Positions 27,150-36,360 are shown, counted from the first letter of the stretch. The stretch: DNA of 64,000 nt from Novosphingobium sp. MD-1 (GCF_001014975.1 NZ_BBXA01000013.1:682001-746000); one strand, 5' to 3'. A program made the numbers and translations. The notes: generated from the letters alone by a model not told the origin.

Positions 27150-27839
27150 ATGCGTAAGCTCATCACGATTTCGGTTCTCGCCTTTGCCGTCTCGACCATG
27201 CCGGCCCACGCTCAGTTGCTGGGTGGCGGCCTTGGCGGCGGATCGCTCGGCGGCATGGTCGGCGGCACGCTGGGCGGTACGCTCGGCGGCGGCATGAACG
27301 GCGACCTGCCGATCGGCTCGACCATGGACCGCGTCGGCTCGGCGACGTCCGGCGCGGCCAGCGCCGCCGGCTCGACCACGGGCAGCACCCGCGTCAACCG
27401 CCACAACGGGCAGGTCCACGCCGACCGCAGCGCCAGCGGCAGCGCGACCGGCGCCGTCACCCAGAACCTTGCCAGCCCGGCTGGCGCCCTCACCGGCGCG
27501 GTTTCCGGCAGCGGGTCGGCCAGCGGGTCGGCCAACGCCGATGCCCAGCTGATCGGCACCGACCAGATCGCCTCGACCTCGCGCTCTGTTGCGGGAACGG
27601 CGCGCAACACCGCGAGCGCGACCGCCGGCAAGGCCCGCACGACGGCCCAAGGCGCTGCGATGACCGCGCGTGATACCGCTGCGAGCACGGCCACGCGAAC
27701 CCGCGAGGTGGCCGGCAAGGCGGCCCAGCGTGCCAACGGCACCGCAAGCGCCGTCGCCGAAAAGGCCGCCAGCACGTCCGTGACCGGCGCGGTGAACGGT
27801 TCGGTCAGCGGCAACGGTTCGGCGACCGCCGGCAACTAA
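27150..27839 (+). CDS. exported Gly/Ala/Ser/Thr-rich low-complexity protein
   Basis: 229 residues. A signal peptide (LITISVLAFAVSTMPAHAQ) is followed by a glycine run with GG-L/M-GG repeats. A Ser/Ala/Gly/Thr region with basic spacers comes next (TARNTASATAGKARTTAQGA and alike), then a final SVTGAVNGSVSGNGSATAGN. An AAAGGATGG site precedes the ATG. No fold is recognisable; composition suggests a surface or matrix protein, and the alternating Ala/Thr/Arg/Lys stretch could be helical or amyloid-like. A strong terminator follows. Confidence 0.7.
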   Translation: MRKLITISVLAFAVSTMPAHAQLLGGGLGGGSLGGMVGGTLGGTLGGGMNGDLPIGSTMDRVGSATSGAASAAGSTTGSTRVNRHNGQVHADRSASGSATGAVTQNLASPAGALTGAVSGSGSASGSANADAQLIGTDQIASTSRSVAGTARNTASATAGKARTTAQGAAMTARDTAASTATRTREVAGKAAQRANGTASAVAEKAASTSVTGAVNGSVSGNGSATAGN

Positions 27840-27859
27840 CCTCCGGGGGCACTCTCGAA

Positions 27860-27893
27860 GGGCCTGGCCACTCCTCACGGGGCGGCCAGGCCC
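27860..27893. terminator. bidirectional terminator
   Basis: A perfect 10-bp stem (GGGCCTGGCC with GGCCAGGCCC, 14-base loop) lies between the convergent low-complexity protein gene and the sugar MFS gene. A partial T run (CCCACTTTGTTC) follows. Confidence 0.75.
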
Positions 27894-27902
27894 CCACTTT
27901 GT

Positions 27903-29204
27903 TCAAGGCTGGCGCACGGTGCGGACCCGCAAGGTAGCGACGGCCGCGAGCAGCAACATTAGCCCGGCCAGCGACAGCACGTTGCGCGGATCGGATCCCA
28001 GCACGGGGCCGTAGAGCAGCGGCATCGTCACCGTCTGAATCAGCATCGGCACGACGATGAACATGTTGAAGATGCCCATGTAGATGCCCGTCCGTTCCGC
28101 CGGGATGCTGTTGGCCAGCAAGACATAGGGGCTGCCCATCAGGCTGGCCCAGGCGATGCCGATGCCGATCATGGGAAGATAGCTCCAAGCCTCGTTGCCC
28201 ATGTGCGGCAAGGCCAGCATGGCCACCCCGCCGAGCGCGATGCTGACCGCGTGCACCGGCTTCACGCCCAGACGCCGGATCAGCGGCACCAGCGCGAAGG
28301 CGGCCAGAAAGGCGAGGAAGTTGTAGAACCCGCCCAGACGCCCGTTGACGAGCGTGGCATCGCGCAGCGCCGCCGCCGAATCCGAACCGTGGAGCGACCG
28401 CGCCAGCGACAGCGTGACGTACTGCCAGTAGCAGAACATGCCATACCACTGGAACAGCATGGCCACGCCGAATTGCCGCATCGGCGCCGGCATTTCGCGC
28501 ACCGCATCGACGAAATCGCGCCAGGCGGTTCCCGCCGACAACGGCTGAGAGCGCAGCGCCGCCGCCTCCTCTTCCGGCAAGGGCAGCTCCGGCACGCGCC
28601 AGACCGACCACACGATCGTCGACAGCGAGAGCACCGCGCCGATAATGAAGGCCACGCGCGTCACCTGCGGAATGCCGTTCGCGTCGACCGCGTCCGCGCT
28701 CATCCCGGCCCATACGAACAGCGACGGCGCCAGGTAGGACAGCGTCTGGGCAAGCCCGGTGAACGCGCTCTGCGTCAGGAAGCCCAGTGGCCGTTCGGCC
28801 GTGTCCAGCCGGTCGCTGACATAGGCACGATAAGGCTCCATCGTGATATTGTTGGCGGCATCGAGCACCCACAGCAGCGACGCGGCGACCCACAAGGCGG
28901 GGCTGAACGGCATGGCGAGCAAGGCCAGGCTGCACAGCACCGCCCCGATCAGGAAATAGGGCGTGCGGCGGCCGATTCGCGTGGAGGTGCGATCGCTGAG
29001 CGCGCCGATCAGGGGTTGGACGAGCAGACCCGTCATCGGGCCGGCCAGCCACAGCACGGGCATGATCGTCGCGTCCGCGCCCAGATAAGTGTAGATCGGC
29101 GCCATATTGCTCTGCTGCAGTCCGAAGCTGAACTGTAGCCCCAGAAAACCCAGATTCATCTGCACGATGCCAGGAAAACCAAGGCGTGGCCGGGTGCCCT
29201 TCAT
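27903..29204 (-). CDS. sugar MFS transporter (GPH/SLC45-like)
   Basis: 433 residues with twelve helices. The loop [18 protein letters not shown] carries the R-x-G-R-R-x-P motif of the plant sucrose carrier/SLC45 group, and the N-terminal helix [25 protein letters not shown] is also typical. An AGGAGAGGG site precedes the ATG at 29204. It diverges from the TonB receptor across LacI-type operators, so it is probably the inner-membrane carrier for the disaccharide taken up by that receptor. Sucrose is the best guess. Confidence 0.88.
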   Translation of the reverse strand: MKGTRPRLGFPGIVQMNLGFLGLQFSFGLQQSNMAPIYTYLGADATIMPVLWLAGPMTGLLVQPLIGALSDRTSTRIGRRTPYFLIGAVLCSLALLAMPFSPALWVAASLLWVLDAANNITMEPYRAYVSDRLDTAERPLGFLTQSAFTGLAQTLSYLAPSLFVWAGMSADAVDANGIPQVTRVAFIIGAVLSLSTIVWSVWRVPELPLPEEEAAALRSQPLSAGTAWRDFVDAVREMPAPMRQFGVAMLFQWYGMFCYWQYVTLSLARSLHGSDSAAALRDATLVNGRLGGFYNFLAFLAAFALVPLIRRLGVKPVHAVSIALGGVAMLALPHMGNEAWSYLPMIGIGIAWASLMGSPYVLLANSIPAERTGIYMGIFNMFIVVPMLIQTVTMPLLYGPVLGSDPRNVLSLAGLMLLLAAVATLRVRTVRQP

Positions 29205-29273
29205 ATTCCCTCTCCTAACCGGGTTTGGCGCTGTTTGCTTGCATCGCTTGCCCTGCAACCTGAGTAGCAAAAA

Positions 29274-29287
29274 TGCAAAGGTTTGCA
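29274..29287. promoter_or_regulatory. second LacI-type operator copy
   Basis: TGCAAAGGTTTGCA, a palindrome except for its central GG, lies 23 bases (centre to centre) from the perfect operator at 29296-29311 and could bind a second LacI dimer. Confidence 0.6.
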
Positions 29288-29295
29288 AATTATTC

Positions 29296-29311
29296 TTGCA
29301 AACGTTTGCAA
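29296..29311. promoter_or_regulatory. LacI-family operator of the sucrose/fructan module
   Basis: TTGCAAACGTTTGCAA is a perfect 16-bp palindrome with the central CG typical of LacI/GalR operators. It lies between the divergent MFS gene and TonB receptor gene and resembles the site at 33944-33959 before the LacI gene. Confidence 0.82.
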
Positions 29312-29366
29312 TCGGTCGTAGCGAACCCTTGCAGATGTCGAGTCACTCGACCGTGCCAGGAGAGGA

Positions 29367-31850
29367 ATGATGAAGGTTCGTCCGCTTAACGCCGTGCGCA
29401 TGTCCGCCGCCAGCCTGCTGGCAGCCAGTTCGATGTTTGCGCTCGGCGTCACCCCGGCCCTTGCGCAGGACGCTTCGGCGCAGGCCGATTCCCCCAACGA
29501 TGCCGAGATCATCGTGACCGCGGTGGCACGCGGGCAGAACCGGCTGGATTCCTCGGTTTCCGTCAGCTCGCTCAATGCCGAACAGCTGCAGCAGACCACG
29601 CCGCGTTCGGTCGCCGAACTGTTCCGCAACATTCCCGGCATCCGGTCGGAAAGCTCGGGCGGCGAAGGCAACGCCAACATCGCGGTGCGCGGCCTGCCGG
29701 TCGCCTCGGGCGGCGCCAAGTTCCTGCAGCTGCAGGAAGACGGGCTGCCGATCCTGGAATTCGGCGACATCACGTTCGGCAATGCCGACATCTTCCTGCG
29801 TTCGGACTTCAACATCGCGCGCGTCGAAGCGGTGCGCGGCGGTTCGGCTTCGACCTTCGCCTCGAACTCGCCGGGCGGCGTCATCAACCTGATCTCCAAG
29901 ACCGGGGAACAGGAAGGCGGCGCGGTGCAGGCGACGGTCGGCCTCGATTATGGCGAATACCGCGTCGATGCCGATTACGGCGGCAAGATCAGCGACAGCC
30001 TGCGCTTCCACGTCGGCGGCTTCTACCGCCAGGGCGAAGGACCGCGCCGCGCCGGCTATGACGGCAACCGCGGCGGCCAGATCAAGTTCAACGTGACCAA
30101 GGACTTCGCCGGCGGCTACGTGCGGCTCTACGGCAAGTACCTGAATGACCGGGCCATCGGCTATCTGCCCAATCCGGTGCGCGTGACCGGCACCAACGCC
30201 AACCCGGTCTATACCAACCTGCCCGGCTTCAGCATCAACGAGGATACGCTGCATTCGCGCTATTTCACGCGCAACGTCACGCTGGACGGCAACAACAACC
30301 TGGTGGCCGACGACATCCGCGATGGCCAGCATCCGGTGGTCAAGGCCGTGGGCCTCGAAAGCAAGTTCGACGTCGGCGGCGGCTGGTCGGTGATGGAACG
30401 CTTCCGCTATTCGGCGATTTCGGGCCGGTTCATCTCCAACTTCCCCTCGTCGGTCGACACGTCGGGCGCGGTGGCCACCAGCCTGGGCGGCGCGGGTGCC
30501 TCGGCGGTCTATTTCAACGGCCCCAACGCCGGGCAGGCAGTGGCTGCGAACACCTATCTCGCCAACATCGTCGTGTTCGACACCAAGCTGAACAGCCTGG
30601 ACAACATCACCAACGATTTCCGCCTGACCAAGGACTTTGACCTGGGCGGCGGCAAGCTGACGGTGACCGGCGGCTTCTACAAGTCGCGCCAGACGATCGA
30701 TACCGACTGGCTGTGGACCTCGGCCGTGATGGAAGTGAAGGGCGGCGGCAACGCGGCGCTGGTCAACATCGTCAACGGATCGGCCCAGCTCGTCACGCAG
30801 GACGGGTTCTATGGCTATGGCGCGCGCTTCTTCGGCAATTGCTGCCGCCGCAGCTACCGCCTGAGCTACGACACCAATGCGCCGTTTGCCGCGTTCACCT
30901 GGAACAAGGAGGCGCTGACCCTGGATGCCAGCGTCCGCTACGACATCGGGCAGGCGCGCGGGTTCGTCGCCGGCGCGGATCTGGGCGGTGGCCGCAACGG
31001 CATCACCAGCTTCGACATCAACGGCAACGGCGTGATCTCCGGCCCCGAAACGCAAGTCGCGGTGATCCCGCTGGGCAGCCCGGCTCCGGTGCACTACAAC
31101 TACCATTACGCCTCGTACTCGCTGGGCGTGAACTATCGCGTGCGCGACGATCTGGCGCTGTTTGCCCGTTACAGCCGCGGCGGCCGCGCCAATGCCGATC
31201 GCCTGACGTTCGGCCCGGCGATCCGCAACACCGATGGCAGCCTGGTCAATTCCAGCGCCGCCGTCGATTTCGTGCGGCAGGCCGAAGGCGGCGTGAAGTA
31301 CCGCTCGGGCGGGGTCGCGCTCTACGTGACCGGGTTCTACGCCACCACCGAGGAACAGAACTTCGAGGCGACCACGCAGCGCTTCCTCGATCGCAAGTAC
31401 CGTTCCTATGGCGTGGAACTGGAAGGCAGCATCCGCAAGGGGCCGTTCCAGCTCAACGCGGGCGGCACCTGGACTCACGCTCGGATCACCTCCGATGCGC
31501 TCGATGCCACGGTCGTCGGCAACACGCCGCGCCGGCAGGCCAGCTTCGTGTACCAGATCAGCCCGGAAGTGAACCTCGACAAGGTATCGTTCGGCGCCAA
31601 CGTCGTGGGTACCACCAGCAGCTACACGCAGGACAGCAACCAGCTGAAGCTGCCGGCCTATACCACGGTCAACGCCTTCCTGCAGGTGCGTCCGATCGAG
31701 CGCCTGCAACTCTCGGTGAACGCCAACAACCTGTTCAACGCAAAGGGCTTCACCGAAGCGGAAGATGGCGCGATCCCGGCCAACGGCATCGTGCGGGCCC
31801 GTTCGATCAACGGGCGCACGATCTCGGCCTCGGCACGCATCTCGTTCTGA
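29367..31850 (+). CDS. TonB-dependent receptor for a carbohydrate
   Basis: 827 residues. The signal peptide ends ALAQDA, then the TonB box AEIIVTAVARGQN, the plug with VRGLPVASGGAKFLQLQEDGLP and VEAVRGGSASTFASNSPGGVINLIS, and a barrel ending in phenylalanine (SASARISF). An AGGAGAGG site precedes tandem ATG codons. It is the first gene of a plus-strand set with GH68 and fructokinase genes, so the ligand is probably sucrose or a fructan. A hairpin terminator after its stop codon separates it from GH68. Confidence 0.93.
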   Translation: MMKVRPLNAVRMSAASLLAASSMFALGVTPALAQDASAQADSPNDAEIIVTAVARGQNRLDSSVSVSSLNAEQLQQTTPRSVAELFRNIPGIRSESSGGEGNANIAVRGLPVASGGAKFLQLQEDGLPILEFGDITFGNADIFLRSDFNIARVEAVRGGSASTFASNSPGGVINLISKTGEQEGGAVQATVGLDYGEYRVDADYGGKISDSLRFHVGGFYRQGEGPRRAGYDGNRGGQIKFNVTKDFAGGYVRLYGKYLNDRAIGYLPNPVRVTGTNANPVYTNLPGFSINEDTLHSRYFTRNVTLDGNNNLVADDIRDGQHPVVKAVGLESKFDVGGGWSVMERFRYSAISGRFISNFPSSVDTSGAVATSLGGAGASAVYFNGPNAGQAVAANTYLANIVVFDTKLNSLDNITNDFRLTKDFDLGGGKLTVTGGFYKSRQTIDTDWLWTSAVMEVKGGGNAALVNIVNGSAQLVTQDGFYGYGARFFGNCCRRSYRLSYDTNAPFAAFTWNKEALTLDASVRYDIGQARGFVAGADLGGGRNGITSFDINGNGVISGPETQVAVIPLGSPAPVHYNYHYASYSLGVNYRVRDDLALFARYSRGGRANADRLTFGPAIRNTDGSLVNSSAAVDFVRQAEGGVKYRSGGVALYVTGFYATTEEQNFEATTQRFLDRKYRSYGVELEGSIRKGPFQLNAGGTWTHARITSDALDATVVGNTPRRQASFVYQISPEVNLDKVSFGANVVGTTSSYTQDSNQLKLPAYTTVNAFLQVRPIERLQLSVNANNLFNAKGFTEAEDGAIPANGIVRARSINGRTISASARISF

Positions 31851-31862
31851 TCTCCCTGCCTC

Positions 31863-31895
31863 GGGCCGGCCTAATGCGCCGGCCCGATTTTTCTT
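31863..31895 (+). terminator. hairpin terminator between receptor and GH68 genes
   Basis: GGGCCGGC and GCCGGCCC form an 8-bp stem with a seven-base loop, followed by ATTTTTCTTC. It would lower expression of GH68 and fructokinase relative to the receptor. An ATG inside its loop is therefore an unlikely start for GH68. Confidence 0.75.
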
Positions 31896-31915
31896 CTTTC
31901 GATCGGACCAGACCG

Positions 31916-33037
31916 ATGCCTTGTTTCCGCTGGCTGCCCGAACACGTCGCGGGAATCGCCGCACATCCCCAGCCGCAGGCGCGCCCTTTCACCCGCGCCG
32001 AAGCGCCCCGCATAGCCGCCGACTTGGACCTGTGGGACCATTGGCCGGTGCTGGAAGCCAACGGCGATGTCGCCGCGATCGCGGGCGGGGCACTGGTGAT
32101 CTTTCTTGCCGCACCCGTCCTCGCCGATCCCGAAGATCGCCATGCACAGGCACGGCTGTGGCTGTTCCACCGCACCCCGGCAGGCTGGCGCGATCTTGGT
32201 CCCGTGTTCGCCGACGGATTTTCCCCCGGCAGCCGCGAATGGTCCGGCACGGCGATCGTCGATCGCGCGCATAGCCACGTCACGCTGCATTTCACCGCCG
32301 CCGGCGTGCGCGGCGAACCGGCGATCACGTTCCGCCAGCGCCTGTTCGCGGCCCGCGCCGCGCTGACGGTCACGGATGGCGTGCCCGCACTGTCCGGCTG
32401 GACTACCCCTGTCGAAACGCTGCGCCCCGATGGCGTGGACTACATGATCGATCTGGAAGGAACCGGCGCGGTGGGCGCGATCAAGGCGTTCCGCGATCCG
32501 TTCGTGTTCGAAGATCCCGCGTCGGGGCAGACCCGCCTGCTTTTCGCCGGTTCCCGCATGGGATCGGATTCGGACTGGAACGGCGTGGTGGGCGCGGGTA
32601 CGTTGCAGGAAGACGGCACGTGGCGGCTGGACCCGCCGCTGGTCAGCGCCGATGGATTGAACAACGAACTGGAACGGCCCCACGCGATCATGCACCAAGG
32701 TCTGGTCTATCTGTTCTGGTCCACCCAGCGCAAGGTCTTCGCGGCCGGCGGACCGTCCGGTCCTACCGGTCTCTATGGCGTTGTGGCACCGGGCATCGAC
32801 GGCCCATGGACGCCGATCAACGGCACGGGACTGGTCTTCGGCAATCCCGATTCCGCTCCGTTTCAGGCCTATAGCTGGCAGGTGCTGCCCGATCTTTCGG
32901 TGTGGAGCTTTGCCGATCTCGTCGGTCTTGCCGAGCTGCCGCCGTCGACCGAGGCGGCCCGGGCAGCCTTTGGCGGCACCGCAGCGCCCGTGGTCCGGCT
33001 GGCGCTGGACGGCAACCGCGCGAGCCTTGCCGCATGA
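31916..33037 (+). CDS. GH68 fructosyltransferase/sucrose hydrolase without signal peptide
   Basis: 373 residues from the ATG at 31916; the in-frame ATG at 31874 lies in a terminator loop. GH68 motifs are all present: nucleophile D41 in DLWDHWP, the EWSGTA segment, transition-state stabiliser D194 in FRDPFVFED, and acid/base E253 in ELERPHAI. Family members hydrolyse sucrose or build levan. No signal peptide is visible, as in the Zymomonas GH68 enzymes, so it either acts on sucrose inside the cell or leaves by an unusual route. The stop codon overlaps the fructokinase ATG. Confidence 0.9.
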   Translation: MPCFRWLPEHVAGIAAHPQPQARPFTRAEAPRIAADLDLWDHWPVLEANGDVAAIAGGALVIFLAAPVLADPEDRHAQARLWLFHRTPAGWRDLGPVFADGFSPGSREWSGTAIVDRAHSHVTLHFTAAGVRGEPAITFRQRLFAARAALTVTDGVPALSGWTTPVETLRPDGVDYMIDLEGTGAVGAIKAFRDPFVFEDPASGQTRLLFAGSRMGSDSDWNGVVGAGTLQEDGTWRLDPPLVSADGLNNELERPHAIMHQGLVYLFWSTQRKVFAAGGPSGPTGLYGVVAPGIDGPWTPINGTGLVFGNPDSAPFQAYSWQVLPDLSVWSFADLVGLAELPPSTEAARAAFGGTAAPVVRLALDGNRASLAA

Positions 33038-33927
33038 GTGATGCACCACTCATCGCCGGGGTCGAGCTGGGCGGCACCAAGTGCATCGCCGTGGTCGCGC
33101 GCGGGACCGAGATTCTGCGCGAACGCCGCCTGCCGACGACCGATCCCGCAACCACGCTGGCGGGGCTGTCCGAAGCGCTTGCGGAATGGCAGGCCGAGAT
33201 GCCGTTCACCGCGCTGGGCATTGGCACGTTCGGCCCGGCGCGCGTATCGCCCGAGGCGGCGGACTGTGGCCAGATACTTCCCACGCCCAAGCCCGGATGG
33301 ACCGGCGCGCGGGTGCTGGACCACTTCGCCGATCGCTTCGCCGTACCCATGGCATTCGATACCGATGTCGGCGCGGCGGCCCTCGCGGAAGGACGCTGGG
33401 GACGCGCGCGCGGGTGTTCGACCCATGCCTATGTCACGGTCGGCACCGGCATCGGCATCGGCATCGTGGCCAATGGGCAGGTGTTGCACGGCGCCTTGCA
33501 CCCCGAGGCCGGGCACCTGCGTGTGCGCCGCCGCCGCGACGATGCTTTCGCCGGGGTCTGCCCGTTCCACGGCGATTGCCTGGAAGGGCTGGCCTCCGGC
33601 CCCGCCATCGCTGCGCGCATCGGTGGCGATGCCACGCATATCGCCGATGACCATCCGGTCTGGTCCGATGTCGGCGCAGAGCTGGGCGAACTGATGGCCA
33701 CGCTAATACTGACCGTATCGCCCGAATGCATCGTGATCGGCGGTGGCGTGGGCGGCGGACGCCCGGCGCTGCTCGACCGCATTCGCGATGCCACGGCCGG
33801 GGCGCTCGCCGGCTATGTTCCCGGCGCCGATCGCGCGGCGCTGGAAACGCTGATTGGCCCGCCGGGGCTGGAGGCACGCGCCGGCCCCATGGGCGCGCTG
33901 GCCCTCGCGCTCTCGACACTCGATTGA
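33034..33927 (+). CDS. ROK-family fructokinase
   Basis: 297 residues. Nucleotide-binding GVELGGTKCIAVV lies at the N-terminus and the ROK zinc motif in HPEAGHLRV...GVCPFHGDCLEGLASGPAI. The latter is the form found in bacterial fructokinases. It should phosphorylate the fructose released by GH68. The ATG overlaps the GH68 stop (ATGA), giving coupled translation. Confidence 0.92.
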   Translation: MSDAPLIAGVELGGTKCIAVVARGTEILRERRLPTTDPATTLAGLSEALAEWQAEMPFTALGIGTFGPARVSPEAADCGQILPTPKPGWTGARVLDHFADRFAVPMAFDTDVGAAALAEGRWGRARGCSTHAYVTVGTGIGIGIVANGQVLHGALHPEAGHLRVRRRRDDAFAGVCPFHGDCLEGLASGPAIAARIGGDATHIADDHPVWSDVGAELGELMATLILTVSPECIVIGGGVGGGRPALLDRIRDATAGALAGYVPGADRAALETLIGPPGLEARAGPMGALALALSTLD

Positions 33928-33943
33928 CACGCTGACGCGGCTC

Positions 33944-33959
33944 CCGCAAACGTTCGCAC
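33944..33959. promoter_or_regulatory. LacI-type operator before the lacI-family gene
   Basis: CCGCAAACGTTCGCAC matches the perfect operator at 29296-29311 at 12 of 16 positions and keeps the central GCAAACGTT core. Its place 50 bases before the regulator suggests autoregulation. Confidence 0.65.
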
Positions 33960-34008
33960 AAATGTCGGCCAGGTCGCGCACGATCGTCCGGGCAAGCGTG
34001 CGGAGCAA

Positions 34009-35043
34009 GTGATGGACCGGGACAACGAGAGCGAGGAGCCACCGGCCCGCGTCCGCAATATCGTGGAACTGGCGCGGATCGCCGGCGTTTCGGCGAGCAC
34101 CGTCTCGCGCGCGCTCGCTGGCAACCCGCTGATCAAGGCGAACACGCGCGAACGGATACAGGCGCTGGCGGAAAAGCACGGCTTTCGGCTGAACCAGATG
34201 GCCAGCAAGCTGCGCACGCGGGAAACCCGCGCGATCGGCGTGGTCGTGCCGCTGGGGCACGAACGGCGACAGCACATTTCCGATCCGTTCTTCATGACCA
34301 TGCTGGGCCATCTGGCCGATGGCCTGACCGAATCCGGATACGACCTGATGCTGTCGCGCGTGCTGCCCGATACGCCGGGCTGGCTTGATGACATCGTTGA
34401 CTCCGGGTTGCTCGACGGCGTGCTGATCATCGGGCAATCGGATCAGCTCGATGCGATCGAACAGGTCGCGCAGCGCTATCGTCCTCTGGTGGTCTGGGGC
34501 CAGCAGACTCCGGGCTACCAGCAATGCACGATAGGGTCGGACAATCACGCGGGTGGCAAACTGGCCGCCCGGCACCTGATCGCCAACGGGCGCACACGAC
34601 TGGCCTTCCTGGGTGACATTCGCCCGCCCGAGATCGCCGCGCGCTTCGCCGGCGCCAACGCTGCGGTGCAGGAAGCCGGCCTGCCCGCGCTGGAAGCGCT
34701 GCCGGTACACTTGAGCGGCGAACAGGCGCAGGAAGATATTGCCACCCGGATCCGCAGGATCGGACGCACGCTGGACGGGATCGTCTGCGCGTCCGACGTG
34801 ATCGCGATGACCGCGCTGCGCGCGCTAGCGGACGAGGGCCTCGCCGTCCCGCAGGACATTGCCGTTACCGGCTTCGACGATCTGCCGATCGCGGCGCAGA
34901 CGGTTCCCCGGCTGACATCGGTGCGGCAGGACATCGCCCGGGGCGCGGGCATGATGATCGGGGCACTCGCCGCCCGGCTGCGGGGCGAAGACAGCCCGTC
35001 GGTCCGGATGACGCCCGAACTGGTCGTGCGCGACAGCGCGTAG
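34009..35043 (+). CDS. LacI-family regulator of the sucrose/fructan module
   Basis: 344 residues. The helix-turn-helix NIVELARIAGVSASTVSRALAGNPLI is followed by a sugar-binding domain (AIGVVVPLGHERRQHISDPFF, then DGVLIIGQSDQ, VTGFDDLP, LTSVRQDIARGAGMM). It closes a module of divergent carrier and receptor genes, GH68 and fructokinase, and palindromes with the LacI core occur in the carrier/receptor gap and in front of this gene. It probably represses the module until fructose or sucrose-phosphate appears. The inducer is unknown. Confidence 0.92.
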   Translation: MMDRDNESEEPPARVRNIVELARIAGVSASTVSRALAGNPLIKANTRERIQALAEKHGFRLNQMASKLRTRETRAIGVVVPLGHERRQHISDPFFMTMLGHLADGLTESGYDLMLSRVLPDTPGWLDDIVDSGLLDGVLIIGQSDQLDAIEQVAQRYRPLVVWGQQTPGYQQCTIGSDNHAGGKLAARHLIANGRTRLAFLGDIRPPEIAARFAGANAAVQEAGLPALEALPVHLSGEQAQEDIATRIRRIGRTLDGIVCASDVIAMTALRALADEGLAVPQDIAVTGFDDLPIAAQTVPRLTSVRQDIARGAGMMIGALAARLRGEDSPSVRMTPELVVRDSA

Positions 35044-35045
35044 CG

Positions 35046-35930
35046 TTAGCCGCTTCTTGTATCGAAAGCTGCCGTAAGATGGCGCAGCTTGTCCGGATTG
35101 CGAACGATGTAGATCGCCGAGATCCGCCCATCGCGCACGTCGAGCGCGGTCGTCTGCGGCACGTCGCCTCGATCGACACTGATATACCCCGGCAGGCCAT
35201 CGATCGTGGCGGTGCGCAGGAGCGTCGGCATCGACGCATTTTTGCGCTTGAGCCCGGCGAACAAGCGCAGTGCCCGATCGATCCCCCGCACGACATTGCG
35301 GAAGGCAATCACCTTGCCGCCCCCATCCGAATAAATCGCGACGTCGCGCGCGAGCAGCGCCGACAACGCGTCCGCGTCGCCCTCGCGCGAAGCGGTGAAG
35401 AAGGCCCGAGCGATCCGGTCAGCCTCGCTCGCGTCCACCGTGAAACGCGGGCGCGCATCCCGCACGTGTTTGCGCGCGCGCGAGGCAAGCTGGCGGACCG
35501 CGGCCGGCTCGCGCCCCAATGTCGTGGCGATATCGGTCAGCGCCACGCCAAACACGTCGTGAAGCAGGAAGGCGGCGCGTTCCAGCGGGGACAGGCGCTC
35601 CATCGCCAGCATCAGGGTCAGCGTCAGGTCATCGGCGATCGTCTCTTCAGGCTCGGTGGTTTCCATCAGCGGTTCGGGCAACCAGGCTCCGATATAGGTT
35701 TCCCGGCGAACACGGGCGGACTTGAGCTGATCGAGGCAAAGGCGGGTGACGATACGGGTCAGATAGGCAGCCGGAGCATCCACGCTTTCCACTTTTGCCG
35801 CCCACCGAAGCCATGCCTCCTGAACGATATCCTCCGCTTCGCTGACAGAGCCGAGCATACGGTATCCCAAGCGCAACAACCGTGGCCTTTGAGCCTCGAA
35901 ATCAGCGGCATATTCATCCCTGCTCGGCAC
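35046..35930 (-). CDS. ECF41-type sigma factor with SnoaL-like C-terminal domain
   Basis: 294 residues from a GTG at 35930, which has a GGAGG site. Region 2 reads RLGYRMLGSVSEAEDIVQEAWLRW and region 4 ERAAFLLHDVFGVALTDIATTLGREPAAVRQLASRARKHV. A C-terminal SnoaL-like domain follows (DADALSALLARDVAIYSDGGGKV). ECF41 factors carry this built-in domain in place of an anti-sigma protein. The gene begins 16 bases inside the 3' end of the membrane-protein gene. Confidence 0.9.
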   Translation of the reverse strand: MPSRDEYAADFEAQRPRLLRLGYRMLGSVSEAEDIVQEAWLRWAAKVESVDAPAAYLTRIVTRLCLDQLKSARVRRETYIGAWLPEPLMETTEPEETIADDLTLTLMLAMERLSPLERAAFLLHDVFGVALTDIATTLGREPAAVRQLASRARKHVRDARPRFTVDASEADRIARAFFTASREGDADALSALLARDVAIYSDGGGKVIAFRNVVRGIDRALRLFAGLKRKNASMPTLLRTATIDGLPGYISVDRGDVPQTTALDVRDGRISAIYIVRNPDKLRHLTAAFDTRSG

Positions 35931-36360
35931 GCGCGTCCTCCACCGAGTGCGGTCGGCACCTCTCCCGTGCGGTATCGCGCCATGCCCACAGCGCAAGCGC
36001 GGTCGTCAGTATAGCCGGCAAGGTCACCGCGGGAAAATCCCGGACGAGTGCGCCGGTGCCGCAGATGCCAACCGCCACTTCCCAAAAGTGGAACAGGGCA
36101 TGGCCCGCCAGCCAGAACGCGGCGGCGGACCAGAGCGGAAGACGCGCCGCCGGCCGCGCGACGCCTGCAAGCATCGCTATCGCGACCAACAGGAAAATCA
36201 GCCCGATGTCGCGCACGAAATGCTGGTTGAACGGGCCGGTGGTGGTGACACCGGGCACCGCGAAGTACCATCGGGCGGGCGAGAGCAGCATGAAAAGACC
36301 GTTGACGGCGGCTCCGATGCCGAGCGCCGCGGCGAGCGCGAGCGGCAAGCCCCGGCTCAT
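35914..36360 (-). CDS. four-helix membrane protein coupled to the ECF41 gene
   Basis: 148 residues with about four hydrophobic segments (LPLALAAALGIGAAVNGLFMLL, DIGLIFLLVAIAMLAGV, LWSAAAFWLAGHALFHFWEVA, VTLPAILTTALALWAW). No named family is clear to me. It overlaps the start of the ECF41 sigma factor, which suggests joint expression. ECF41 genes usually have a partner enzyme nearby such as a DoxX- or carboxymuconolactone-type protein, and this membrane protein may fill that place. Confidence 0.72.
   Translation of the reverse strand: MSRGLPLALAAALGIGAAVNGLFMLLSPARWYFAVPGVTTTGPFNQHFVRDIGLIFLLVAIAMLAGVARPAARLPLWSAAAFWLAGHALFHFWEVAVGICGTGALVRDFPAVTLPAILTTALALWAWRDTARERCRPHSVEDARAEQG

Noticed and set aside
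29343..31964. An 870-codon open frame opposite the sucrose-module TonB receptor
   Set aside because: Typical antisense shadow in high-GC DNA; the plus strand carries a complete receptor with signal peptide and terminal phenylalanine.
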